Assembly: GCA_017403825.1 (NCBI GenBank)
Contig: JAFRDO010000089.1
Coordinates: 1 to 64,000 of the forward strand
Direction of reading: 5' to 3'
Length of the DNA stretch: 64,000 bases
Origin: Kiritimatiellia bacterium
GTDB taxonomy: Bacteria; Verrucomicrobiota; Kiritimatiellia; RFP12; UBA1067
The translations under genes and the position numbers were made by a program. The notes beneath the pieces were generated by a model that ran no database searches, was not told the origin of the DNA, and saw only the letters and a program-made list of their open reading frames with translations. This document shows, in pieces, positions 25,530-33,986 of this stretch; the stretch's first letter is position 1, and each line of letters begins with the position of its first letter.

Positions 25530-27866
25530 ATGAGTCCAAGCGCTGCTGTTCTGCTCGGAGCGACCGGTCTGCTCGGCGTGAATTATTATCCGCCGTTTTC
25601 TGCGGATTATCGGACGTTGAAAGAGAATGGCTACGACCATAAGGAGGTCATTGCGACGGACGTGGCTCATTTCAAGCGGATCGGAGTCGATTATGTCAGG
25701 CTTCATTGCTTTGACCGTGAGATCTCCACGCCAGACGGTGCCTTAAGGGATAACGAACATCTTGATCTTCTTGATTTTCTGTTGGCGACTTGTGCGTCAA
25801 ATGGCATTCGGGCCGTACTTACGCCGATTGCCTGGTTCGGTGCCAAGGAAATATGGAATACGGACGGGTTTTCGGACTACTATGACATTCGGGAACTGAT
25901 AACAAATACGAACACTTGGCCGGTGCAGGCAAGATTCTTCAAGGAATTTGTTGCGCATCGGAATAGATACACGGGTTTTACATATGCGAAAGATCCTTCT
26001 GTCATTGCGTTTGAGATCATAAACGAACCACTCTATCCAGATGGGACGGCAGACGAGACGGTTGCCAAATATATAGATGCGATGGTCGGTGCCTTGCGCC
26101 AGGGTGGCGTGTGCAAGTTGATTTATTACAATTCATGGCACGGAAGAAATGGCGCGGTTAATGGCTCCTTGGCGAATGGTGCGACGGCCAGTCTGTACCC
26201 GACGGGCCTTTTGTCTGGCCATGAATTGCAGGGTTCTATGCTTGGCTCGGTGCGCCAAAGCACTTTGACTTATTCGCAAAGCGTGCCGGTTGCGCCAGGG
26301 AAAAAGCGAATGATATATGAGTTTGAGGCGGCAGACACCCCTGGCAGCTATATGTATCCGGCAATGGCGAAATTGTTCCGAGCGGAATGCGTTGGTGCGG
26401 CGGCGCTCTTCCAATATGATCCCTTGCCGATTGCAGATCGCAATTTGACATGGGCAACACATTATTTCAATCTTGTTTATACGCCAGAGAAGGCTATTTC
26501 TTTTGCCATCGCGGCTGAAGTCATGCGCCGAATTCCAGAAGGAGTCGCTTATGAGCCGGCGAGTGACAAGATCTACTTTGCTCCGTTTAAGGTGGATGCC
26601 AATGCCAATGTCTCGCAAATGGTGACAAGTTCTGACTTCCTGTATTCTGCTGACGCGCTTGATTCCCATCCGTCAGCAGATTCGCTTACTCGCATCTGGG
26701 GGTGCGGCCGGTCATCGGTCGTGTCATCGTCAGGGAATGGAGCCTATTTCTTTGATAAAGCTGGCGCGGGGGTATGGCGTGTGCAGGCCTACCCGTCGTT
26801 TTTTGAGTTGGCTGATCCTTACACTGGCAATAGCGAGAGAAAACGCGTCACCCTGCCGGACAAGCTAGAATTCAATCTTGCCATCCCAGATTTGGGAAAA
26901 GAATATGGTGTCGTGCCTCTTGAAGGCGGAACCTGTGTTTCTGCTACGGATGGAGTGTGTGAGGTCGTACCGGGCGATTATGTTTTTTACCGTTCAGGTA
27001 TCGATGTCTCTGATGCGCGGCGACGAGCCAAGGCGCTTGATGTCCCTCGGTTTATCATCCCATCGCCAACTGCTGTTTCGCCAATGATTCGGGTACGCAA
27101 CTTCCCTGAGCAGTGGGGAGGGGATACGCCGATTCCATTGGAGGTCCAATCGGTATATGCGAATGAAAGTGGGATACGTTTTGAACGGTCTGGTTCTGCC
27201 GTGCAGTCTTTCACCCTTGTTGACGGGACAAACAATGTGGTAGCGGCGTTGCCGTCTTCTGGTGTCTGGGCTGGGACTGCCTACGCCAAGGATGGCGAAA
27301 CAGAGACAGTTGTCGGTTGCGGGGACGTTAGATTTTGCGTTCAACCTGACGAGTGGAATTTCTTCGCAGCATGGAGGCCATTGCCACGGATTGCAGATAA
27401 TGGGCATTATCGTTGGTTCGCAAAGGGGAATGATGGCGGCGAACCCACTTGGCTTATCTGGGTGCTTTCATTGTCAGAACCGGGACATGTTTCGGTCGCC
27501 GTTCAGATGGCGTGTGATGGGTCGCTATATTCACGCCTCTTTCCGGCGTCTGGGCCTGGAACAAGCCTTGTCGTACGTGCGCGAGCACAAGGTGTCTCAA
27601 GCACGACATTCAATTTGCTCATATGGCAATCGGATTCGCGTCCATGGAGCGCAATGGTGCCCGTGTCCGACAATTGGCAGGACATCGTCGTTCCGCTGTC
27701 ATCGATGCAATACGAGGCGGGGTGGGACGGTGCGCCTGCATATTGTGGAGAGCGGCCAGACATTCGTTTGGTCAAGAACATTAGAATCATGCTTGCTGGT
27801 GAATATGATCTGGCGGCTTCCACCAAAACACATGCACTTGAGATAAAGTCAATTACTGTCAGATGA
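25530..27866 (+). CDS. GH5-like (clan GH-A) glycoside hydrolase
   Basis: 778 residues from ATG 25530; an in-frame TGA (the stop of the preceding gene) excludes any earlier start. Residues 15-330 form a TIM barrel: LGVNYYPPF, VRLHCFDREI, VIAFEIINEPLYPDG with the acid/base Glu after Asn near residue 165, and YEFEAAD near residue 265 as nucleophile candidate. A beta-domain follows, and a C-terminal jelly-roll (about 600-778) ends in LEIKSITVR. Its N-terminus is short and lacks the full signal peptide of its paralogue at 47906, so export is uncertain. The substrate is unknown; the operon context suggests a complex glycan. Confidence 0.7.
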   Translation: MSPSAAVLLGATGLLGVNYYPPFSADYRTLKENGYDHKEVIATDVAHFKRIGVDYVRLHCFDREISTPDGALRDNEHLDLLDFLLATCASNGIRAVLTPIAWFGAKEIWNTDGFSDYYDIRELITNTNTWPVQARFFKEFVAHRNRYTGFTYAKDPSVIAFEIINEPLYPDGTADETVAKYIDAMVGALRQGGVCKLIYYNSWHGRNGAVNGSLANGATASLYPTGLLSGHELQGSMLGSVRQSTLTYSQSVPVAPGKKRMIYEFEAADTPGSYMYPAMAKLFRAECVGAAALFQYDPLPIADRNLTWATHYFNLVYTPEKAISFAIAAEVMRRIPEGVAYEPASDKIYFAPFKVDANANVSQMVTSSDFLYSADALDSHPSADSLTRIWGCGRSSVVSSSGNGAYFFDKAGAGVWRVQAYPSFFELADPYTGNSERKRVTLPDKLEFNLAIPDLGKEYGVVPLEGGTCVSATDGVCEVVPGDYVFYRSGIDVSDARRRAKALDVPRFIIPSPTAVSPMIRVRNFPEQWGGDTPIPLEVQSVYANESGIRFERSGSAVQSFTLVDGTNNVVAALPSSGVWAGTAYAKDGETETVVGCGDVRFCVQPDEWNFFAAWRPLPRIADNGHYRWFAKGNDGGEPTWLIWVLSLSEPGHVSVAVQMACDGSLYSRLFPASGPGTSLVVRARAQGVSSTTFNLLIWQSDSRPWSAMVPVSDNWQDIVVPLSSMQYEAGWDGAPAYCGERPDIRLVKNIRIMLAGEYDLAASTKTHALEIKSITVR

Positions 27867-28873
27867 TGAATGCCATGTTTGACAGAAAAACATTCTTGTC
27901 CGTGAGTGCCAGTACGCTTTTTGCGTCGGCCATCGGTGCATACAAGTGGGAGGAAGACTCGTCGCGAGGGCGTAAGAGGCTTCCCGGCTTCAGGCCATTG
28001 AGTCTCAAGCAAATAAGAATCGAGGCTGGCGCCGAACGGGCGTTTAGGGCGATTCATGTTTCAGACACCCATCTCGTCAGGGCAGATCGGACGGACAATG
28101 ATCCGCGCAAGGTGGAATTGGCCGCTCGACGGTATCCCGAAATGGGGTTTGGAGAGCACTATTTGACGCAGGCTATAGATCTGGCCATAAGTGACGGATC
28201 GCTACTTCTCCATACGGGTGACATGATCGATTTTGTATCCAATGCAAATCTAAAGTTGGCTGAGTGTTATTTCGGCACAGGGGATTGGTTTGTTGCCGCA
28301 GGGAACCATGAGTTCTCAAAGTATGTTGGAGAGGCAAAGGAAGACGCCAAATACAAATCCGACAGCTTCGCAAGGGTTTCAGCGAGTTATCCGAATGACC
28401 TTGCCTTTTGCTCGCGTGTTGTTAACGGCATTAACTTTGTCGCGGCCGACAATGTTTATTATAATTTCACTTTTGATCAGATTGAGAGAATGGAAGCCGA
28501 GGTGAAAAAAGGTCTGCCGATAATCTTTATGTGTCATGTGCCGTTCTATACACCTGCTCACTACGCACATCAAATGGAACTTGGAAAGGGTCTGTGTTCT
28601 TATCAGATTGGTGTTCCTGATCGTCTTGTCAATACTTGGAGGAAACCACAGAATATCATTAAAGGAGAAGAATGGCAGGATCGGAGGGTGCAACAGCGCG
28701 CAGATAAGGCGACGGTGGAATTTATTGAATACCTTAAGGCTCAGACATTGGTAAAAGCAGTCCTTTGCGGGCATTGTCATGAGTTCTGGGAAGAACGTTT
28801 TTCTCCCACGGCCATTCAATATGTCTGTTCTGCAACATACAAAGGTGATGGCTACGACATTTGCATCTGTTGA
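27863..28873 (+). CDS. Exported calcineurin-like metallophosphoesterase
   Basis: 336 residues overlapping the previous stop by four bases (ATGATG). The N-terminus DRKTFLSVSASTLFASAIGA looks like a Tat-like or weak Sec signal. The family's metal-binding motifs are in order: VSDTH near residue 66, GDMID near 119, GNHE near 148, and GHCHEF near 303. It should hydrolyse phosphomonoesters or diesters in the periplasm. Co-transcription with the GH5-like and SUMF1-like genes suggests removal of phosphate from the same glycan. Its end is 20 bases from the convergent regulator gene. Confidence 0.8.
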   Translation: MMNAMFDRKTFLSVSASTLFASAIGAYKWEEDSSRGRKRLPGFRPLSLKQIRIEAGAERAFRAIHVSDTHLVRADRTDNDPRKVELAARRYPEMGFGEHYLTQAIDLAISDGSLLLHTGDMIDFVSNANLKLAECYFGTGDWFVAAGNHEFSKYVGEAKEDAKYKSDSFARVSASYPNDLAFCSRVVNGINFVAADNVYYNFTFDQIERMEAEVKKGLPIIFMCHVPFYTPAHYAHQMELGKGLCSYQIGVPDRLVNTWRKPQNIIKGEEWQDRRVQQRADKATVEFIEYLKAQTLVKAVLCGHCHEFWEERFSPTAIQYVCSATYKGDGYDICIC

Positions 28874-28893
28874 AAGTGTTTCTAGGATGGGCT

Positions 28894-30153
28894 TTACACG
28901 AGGAAGTTTCGGAAGTTCTTTGCCAAGACTCCATTTGACGGCAGATTGCGTGTTTCGTTCCGGTAGGCGCGAAGCGTTGTGCCGAACGTGCGGCGGAAGA
29001 GCGCGTTGAGGTGGGTTTGCGCCGGGAAGCCGCAGCGATCGGCGATTTCGCCGATCGGCAGGTTCGTATCCGTCAGCATTCGGCAGACCTCCTCCAGCTT
29101 CCGACGCCGGATTGCCGCCGCAACGCCTTCTCCTCGCACGGCGCTGAAGCGCATCTCAAGAAGGCTGCGCGAAACGCGAAGCAAGGCGGCGAGGCCTTGC
29201 ACGGTCAGGCCCTTCGGCGAGGGCGGCAGCCCCTGGCAGGCATGAGAGCGGATCAGCTTTTCGGCGGCGGTGACGAGACGGGCCGAGCCAGACAGGTCGC
29301 GCGTCGTGTCGCGCTCGGCGATGCGCAGCACCCCGCACGTCAGGTGGTTCTGCGTCCGGCCCGTGGCGAGCAGTTCTTCCATCCTTTGCGCGGCGAGCCG
29401 CCCGACCCCTAGGAAATCCGGCTCGATGCTTGTCAGTCGCGGCAGGATGTTTTCGCATATGTCCTCTTGATTGTCTACGCCGACGATCTGAATCTGCTCC
29501 GGGATGTGCAGTTTCGCATAGTTGCAGGCGTCGATGACTTCGTGCGCGCTTCGATCGTTGTAGGCCATTACGCCACAGGGACGCGGCAGGGCGGAAAGCT
29601 CCGCTGCGAGTGCGACCAGAGACGACGCCCAGTCTGCTGCCGTGTGTCTTTCTCGCTGACATTCGGTACAGTCGAAGCCGGCGTCCTCGGCCATGCGCAT
29701 GAACGTCGTCGCCCGCACCTGCGAGTGGCTGATGTCTTCGCTCGTGGCCGATGGGTGCACGTATGCAAAGTGTTGGAGTCCGCGTTTTGCCAGCAGTCTG
29801 AACGCTTCAGCGGCGATCTGCCTGTTGTCGATGCCGACGAACACCGTCTGGCGCGGAAATCGCATGTTTATCCGCATGTCCGGGCTTTCAAACGCAATGA
29901 CGTTCGGAATGCGCTTGAAGCGGCCATGGCAAGTGTCATGTGGAGAATTCAGGTAGATGCCGTCGGGCTTCCATCCTAGAACGAGCTTGTTCCACGCTTT
30001 GCGGTCTTGCAGATCCCAATCGGAGAAGAAGCGCATGTCCCACGGCAGCGAGCGTTCCATGACATAACGCATGAAACCAGAGCAGCAATCTCGAATTGAC
30101 TTGGGGTTTGTCCCCGTGTCAATCGCTATCCTGAATTTCCCTTGGTCGCTCAT
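28894..30153 (-). CDS. Sugar-sensing AraC-type regulator (XylR-like)
   Basis: 419 residues, minus strand. The ATG at 30162 overlaps the -10 element and cannot be transcribed, so the start is ATG 30153 (MSDQGKFRIAIDTG). The sensor spans about 8-270 (IQIVGVDNQEDICEN) and the AraC domain about 300-395 (LTVQGLAALLRVSRSLLEMRF ... IGEIADRCGFPAQTHLNALFRRTFG). It is leaderless. It faces the DUF4838 gene at 30282; the operator-like module there recurs upstream of the lectin gene at 50445, so this regulator probably controls both. Confidence 0.85.
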   Translation of the reverse strand: MSDQGKFRIAIDTGTNPKSIRDCCSGFMRYVMERSLPWDMRFFSDWDLQDRKAWNKLVLGWKPDGIYLNSPHDTCHGRFKRIPNVIAFESPDMRINMRFPRQTVFVGIDNRQIAAEAFRLLAKRGLQHFAYVHPSATSEDISHSQVRATTFMRMAEDAGFDCTECQRERHTAADWASSLVALAAELSALPRPCGVMAYNDRSAHEVIDACNYAKLHIPEQIQIVGVDNQEDICENILPRLTSIEPDFLGVGRLAAQRMEELLATGRTQNHLTCGVLRIAERDTTRDLSGSARLVTAAEKLIRSHACQGLPPSPKGLTVQGLAALLRVSRSLLEMRFSAVRGEGVAAAIRRRKLEEVCRMLTDTNLPIGEIADRCGFPAQTHLNALFRRTFGTTLRAYRNETRNLPSNGVLAKNFRNFLV

Positions 30154-30160
30154 GCGTGAC

Positions 30161-30169
30161 ATTATATCA
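30161..30169 (-). promoter_or_regulatory. Extended -10 of leaderless regulator gene
   Basis: Minus-strand TGA-TATAAT, seven bases, then ATG 30153. The geometry matches the other two regulator genes. Confidence 0.7.
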
Positions 30170-30188
30170 CATCTTGTGTTTGCAAGTT

Positions 30189-30255
30189 GGTCAAGAACAT
30201 AACTATTTATAGATGAAAACAGAAACGCGCGATGGATAGATTTGGTACAATACTA
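30189..30255 (+). promoter_or_regulatory. Operator/promoter module of the DUF4838 gene
   Basis: Contains half-sites AAGAACATAA (30193-30202) and GAAAACAGAA (30215-30224), offset 22 bp, and an extended -10 TGG-TACAAT at 30243-30251 without a -35. The downstream half-site lies where a -35 would be, as in class II activation by AraC proteins. The whole stretch is about 80 percent identical to 50355-50420. Confidence 0.6.
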
Positions 30256-30281
30256 CCACAAGAAGAACCTGACACCATTAT

Positions 30282-32438
30282 ATGAAACGAGTTTATTGCA
30301 GATTCGCCTTGCCTGAGCCGTGTGTGCTTGCAGTCATGCTGTTTGCGGTTGTCTTCTCGTCGATGGCGGGAGAACGGCACTTCAAGGTAGAGGGGCCGAC
30401 AAATCCAAAAGCTTGGGAAAAAACTGCGGTCGAGGAGCTGGATCATTATCTCGGCTTGTGCCTGGGCGGGAATCGACTGACGGTCGACGGGCAGGACGGG
30501 GTCGTGTTCCATGTCGGCGACACGGAGCTCGCGAAGAAGAATGGGCTGGTGGGATTTCAGGACGAAGAGTGGTGCGTCAAGTCGTTCGGGCGTGACGTGG
30601 CGCTCGTGGGCGGCGGGACTCGCGGAACGCTTTACGCCGTCTATCATTTCCTCGAGGACGAATGCGGCGTGAGGTGGTGGATGGACGGCGATGAGGACGT
30701 ACCTCCGGCAGGACCGCTAAACTTCAAGGCGCTCGACCGGAGCGGCAAGCCGTTCTTCATCTGCCGCAATATCTGGCGCTTCAAGACGTCTGATCCGCGC
30801 ACGGCCGTTCGTAATCGCCTTAACGACAACGGGGACTCGCTGATTCCTCCCGAACTGGGTGGGGCGTTCACCTACGGCCCGCCGTCCCATGCGCATACTT
30901 GGGACATGTACTTGCCATTCGGGAAACACGGCAAGGAGCACCCCGAATGGTACTCTCTCGTGGGCGGTAAGCGGATTGGCGGACACTGGGATGGACAGCT
31001 GTGTTTGACGTGTCCGGGACTTGTGGACGAGTTCTCGCGTCGCCTTGAGGATTTCATTGCGAAGGGCGAAGTGGATGCTGCTGCACGCGGTGTTCCCGCG
31101 CCGCGCATCTACGATATCTCGATGAATGACAGCAGGAGCTATTGCCAATGCGCCAACTGCGCGGCGGCGACGAAAAAGTATGGTCATTCCGGGCTTCAGG
31201 TCAAATTCGTGAATGCCATAGCCGAAAGGGCCGCGGTAAAACATCCTGACTTGTTCTTTTCCATGCTTGCCTATTACTATTCCGAGGAGGTTCCGTCCGA
31301 AGGCGTTCGTGCGGCGGACAATGTCATCGTGCGATTCTGCAATACACGGCAGAACCTTGCCGCCGGGATATTCGACAAGGACAACCGTTCCATCCACGAT
31401 CTTGTGAAGGGATGGAACAAGTTCGCCAAGAACCTCTTTGTCTGGGACTACTGCATCACGTACGAGACGGACGACAAGGGCATGGGTTGCCCATTCCCAA
31501 GCGAGCCGTACATCTTCGAGAAGTTTCGCTTCTACGCCGACAACGGTGTAACGGGATTCTTCCTGGAGCATGAGCATCCCGAATGCGCGGACATGTATGA
31601 GCTTAAGTACCGTTTGGAATGCAAAGCAATGGAAGACCCGTATCAGGACCCGAAGCCGTTGGTCGCGGATTTCATGTCCCGCTACTACGGAGCGGCCGCA
31701 GGGAAGGTTTTGGAGGCGAGGAGCCTCCTCGCCCGCCGTGGCAGGGAGAGAAAGGCGTTTGTGCCGTGGTTCCCGACTATGGGCGAATTCAATTTCCTGA
31801 CAGACGGCGATTTGGCGGAGTTCGAGCGTATTTTCGGCGAGGCGTCTACGCTGGTTAAGGGCGACGAGAAGTTGGAGCGCCGCGTCGAGCGGGCGTATGG
31901 CAGCGTCCGCAGGCTGGCTCCGTATCTGGCGGACATACGGCGCAAGATTGGCGCAAAGCATCATCCGAAGAAGGGCGTGTCCGACAAGCCGTTCTACGAG
32001 ATCAGGTGCGGGGAGAAGGAGATATGCTCGATACTTGACTCGGCGAACATCGACCGCGTGGAGGATTCAGATATTGGCGGAGAAACGGTGGTGCGGGTAA
32101 AGGTGACTCCGACGCCGGATTCATACTATACGATGCCGTTTTTGATGGGGATCTACAACTCGGCGGACAAAATTGACATCGCGCCCAGGCAGTGGGCGCG
32201 GCCGCATGGCACCGGATACCATTGGTACAGCCTTGGCCGCGTTACGTTGCCGGAGAGGAATTTCTGCCTGTACCTCACGCGGAAGTGGACCGTGCAACTG
32301 CCGTTCAGCCTTCCGGAAATGAACGGCAAGACGTTCGAGGCCAAGGCGCTTGTGAAGTTCATGGGGCCGACCTTCTTCGAAGGTTCGACGGAGCCGAACG
32401 AAATCCGCATCGCAAGCGTCGTGTACGCCGAACCATGA
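30282..32438 (+). CDS. Secreted DUF4838-domain protein, alpha-glucuronidase-like N-terminus
   Basis: 718 residues from ATG 30282. It has an N-terminal signal peptide ending near SSMAGERH. Residues 35-140 resemble the GH67 N-terminal module (VALVGGGTRGTLYAVYHFLE, DECGVRWW). Residues 220-500 match DUF4838: DISMNDSRSYCQCANCAA, FSMLAYYYSEE and LFVWDYCITYET. DUF4838 proteins are frequent in polysaccharide-degrading PVC bacteria and Bacteroidota and are suspected glycosidases without a demonstrated activity. The C-terminal 130 residues are beta-rich. The gene stands alone behind the regulated promoter. Confidence 0.75.
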   Translation: MKRVYCRFALPEPCVLAVMLFAVVFSSMAGERHFKVEGPTNPKAWEKTAVEELDHYLGLCLGGNRLTVDGQDGVVFHVGDTELAKKNGLVGFQDEEWCVKSFGRDVALVGGGTRGTLYAVYHFLEDECGVRWWMDGDEDVPPAGPLNFKALDRSGKPFFICRNIWRFKTSDPRTAVRNRLNDNGDSLIPPELGGAFTYGPPSHAHTWDMYLPFGKHGKEHPEWYSLVGGKRIGGHWDGQLCLTCPGLVDEFSRRLEDFIAKGEVDAAARGVPAPRIYDISMNDSRSYCQCANCAAATKKYGHSGLQVKFVNAIAERAAVKHPDLFFSMLAYYYSEEVPSEGVRAADNVIVRFCNTRQNLAAGIFDKDNRSIHDLVKGWNKFAKNLFVWDYCITYETDDKGMGCPFPSEPYIFEKFRFYADNGVTGFFLEHEHPECADMYELKYRLECKAMEDPYQDPKPLVADFMSRYYGAAAGKVLEARSLLARRGRERKAFVPWFPTMGEFNFLTDGDLAEFERIFGEASTLVKGDEKLERRVERAYGSVRRLAPYLADIRRKIGAKHHPKKGVSDKPFYEIRCGEKEICSILDSANIDRVEDSDIGGETVVRVKVTPTPDSYYTMPFLMGIYNSADKIDIAPRQWARPHGTGYHWYSLGRVTLPERNFCLYLTRKWTVQLPFSLPEMNGKTFEAKALVKFMGPTFFEGSTEPNEIRIASVVYAEP

Positions 32439-32458
32439 AAGATGATCTTTCAGGTGAC

Positions 32459-32515
32459 GGCACGGCGCTCTATCTCGATCCTGCGTCCCGAAAGGCTTTT
32501 GAAGTGTTTTCCGTG
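32459..32515 (+). pseudogene. 3' fragment of a GH5-like gene
   Basis: These 57 bases encode GTALYLDPASRKAFEVFSV, closely matching GTSLYCDPASRKSFEVSSV at the end of the gene at 47906-50329, also at DNA level. It begins 21 bases after the DUF4838 stop. It is a remnant of a third copy or of a recombination between the two loci. Confidence 0.6.
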
Positions 32516-33097
32516 ATGCCAAACTGCTTTGCGATGTCTTGATTGGTCAGTCCGCGTGCGACGTCCACCCCGTTCATCTGGGGCATGATTGTAGCAGAAA
32601 CGCGTTATGCGATTTCAGCTGTTTCTGTCGTGGCTTGGCGGTGATGTCCAGTGTTCATAAACCATGAACATTGGTTGGTGTGTCAAAATCTGGTTTTGGT
32701 GGCGTGGCGGGGATGAATTCCTCTCGCGCCACCATCGCGGCAAGATTTACAACCGCATGATGACGTTTGCGTGGCGCATAAATTTCAGATGGCATTGCCT
32801 TTGCGTTGACAAGAAATAACTGAATTCGTCATTGCAGATCGTCAGCAAGTTGCAGGAGCAGCTTGATAAGTTCATTGCAGGGCATGAATCGCAGCGGAAC
32901 CCTGCCTGACAATGGGCAAAGTTCCACATTATTTTACCATTTTTGTAACGCCTGCAAGTGTAAGAGAATCAAGCCTTATTGCAGTATGCCGAAGTTCAAA
33001 TTTTCTTGAACTTTGTCGTGCAGGGTCATCGGATTTTTGCTATACTTGCTGTGCTTTCGGGCGAGAAGGAGGAGAGGAAAACTGCAAGCTGTGGAAA
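32516..33097. other. Remnant-rich intergenic region
   Basis: No intact gene is supported in about 580 bases. A plus-strand frame at 32826-32909 (SSLQIVSKLQEQLDKFIAGH and on) looks like the helical C-terminus of a lost protein. A minus-strand frame ending at 32470 contains an HTH-like GLTNQDIAKQFGIT. Both are short. The region borders the restriction island and probably records past deletions. Confidence 0.4.
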
Positions 33098-33106
33098 TGG
33101 TATAAT
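33098..33106 (+). promoter_or_regulatory. Extended -10 promoter at the edge of the RM island
   Basis: TGG-TATAAT at 33098-33106 is followed six bases later by an ATG at 33113. It is the nearest promoter candidate upstream of the membrane protein at 33318 and hsdM at 33987. Confidence 0.55.
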
Positions 33107-33112
33107 ATGCGC

Positions 33113-33211
33113 ATGGGAATGAATGACACGAAACAGAGCGGAGTGTCTGGCGAGTTTGCGGTCAAAGACTTTGACCGCAACGACAAGCTGCAATCACGTG
33201 GGCAAGGTTGA
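33113..33211 (+). CDS. Possible leaderless 32-residue ORF
   Basis: The frame MGMNDTKQSGVSGEFAVKDF and on starts six bases after the -10 and stops one base before the next short frame. It is charged and soluble, and unrecognised. It may be a small gene, or the 5' part of a transcript whose downstream gene was lost. Confidence 0.3.
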   Translation: MGMNDTKQSGVSGEFAVKDFDRNDKLQSRGQG

Positions 33212-33295
33212 ATGAGCACAAGCGAAAACCAGATCGTCGCCTATCAGCCGAACGAGACCGTTCGGTTGGATGTGCGTCTTGAAAACGAAAAGTAA
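33212..33295 (+). pseudogene. N-terminal fragment of a RhuM-family gene
   Basis: 27 codons reading NQIVAYQPNETVRLDVRLEN match the conserved start of RhuM virulence-family proteins, which normally continue with an HTH (VWLTQAQMAELF) for about 300 residues. Here a stop follows immediately. It is a deletion remnant; RhuM genes often neighbour restriction loci. Confidence 0.6.
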
Positions 33296-33317
33296 CGATA
33301 TAAAGGGGCAAACATGT

Positions 33318-33953
33318 ATGGACGGTGCACAACTTGCTTGTAGTATGAATATGGAAGCGCTCAAGATGATTCTTGACTGGTTGGGTCAACAATCAGCTGT
33401 GCTTGTTGCGCTTATTGGTTTCGTAACGGCCATAATAGTTGCAAAGATTACGAGCGGGTTGGAACTAAAGAAGATGCTTTGCCTCAAGCGAGTTGATGCT
33501 TATGAGGCAGCGAGGAGCCAACTCATGCGAATGACAAATACTTATGAAGTTATTTTGGCGTGCATGGCGGCCATAAATCAAGATAAAGACAATGCGACGC
33601 TTGGCGAAAAGATTTTTTTGTTGCTTACATGGTTTGTTCAGTTGGAAAGAGTACTACAGCAAGATGGGGATCTTGCCCGCATTGCGCTGTATGCTACTGA
33701 ATTGCCAAGACAAGATGCGCGTGAATTGATGGGGGAAGAACCCAGGTTCATTAAAGTGATTAGGGATATTGTGGAGAAGATACAACGCACGTCTTCAATA
33801 GAAGAAAGAGAAGTGTTGGAGAAAGACCTAAAGCATGAGATTAATAGGATTGCGCCTTTAATACAAAGAGAACTCAAGCATCTATACAATATGGATGACA
33901 AATTGAAAAAGGATATGCAGAAAGACAAGAGGCTTAAGATACTCTTGGGGTAA
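33318..33953 (+). CDS. Membrane-anchored helical protein next to hsdM
   Basis: 211 residues from ATG 33318, nine bases after AAGGGG. Residues 20-42 (SAVLVALIGFVTAIIVAKIT) form one transmembrane helix. The remaining cytoplasmic part is helical and charged, with no recognised domain. It lies 33 bases before hsdM and is probably part of that operon. Single-pass membrane effectors are common in defence systems, but no effector domain is visible. Confidence 0.55.
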   Translation: MDGAQLACSMNMEALKMILDWLGQQSAVLVALIGFVTAIIVAKITSGLELKKMLCLKRVDAYEAARSQLMRMTNTYEVILACMAAINQDKDNATLGEKIFLLLTWFVQLERVLQQDGDLARIALYATELPRQDARELMGEEPRFIKVIRDIVEKIQRTSSIEEREVLEKDLKHEINRIAPLIQRELKHLYNMDDKLKKDMQKDKRLKILLG

Positions 33954-33986
33954 CTTCAATGCGTAAAAAGGTTTGAGAAATCGATT

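Noticed and set aside
32470..32586. 38-codon minus-strand frame with an HTH-like GLTNQDIAKQFGIT
   Set aside because: Its 3' half is antisense to the GH5 tail fragment, it has no ribosome site, and it is too short to name.
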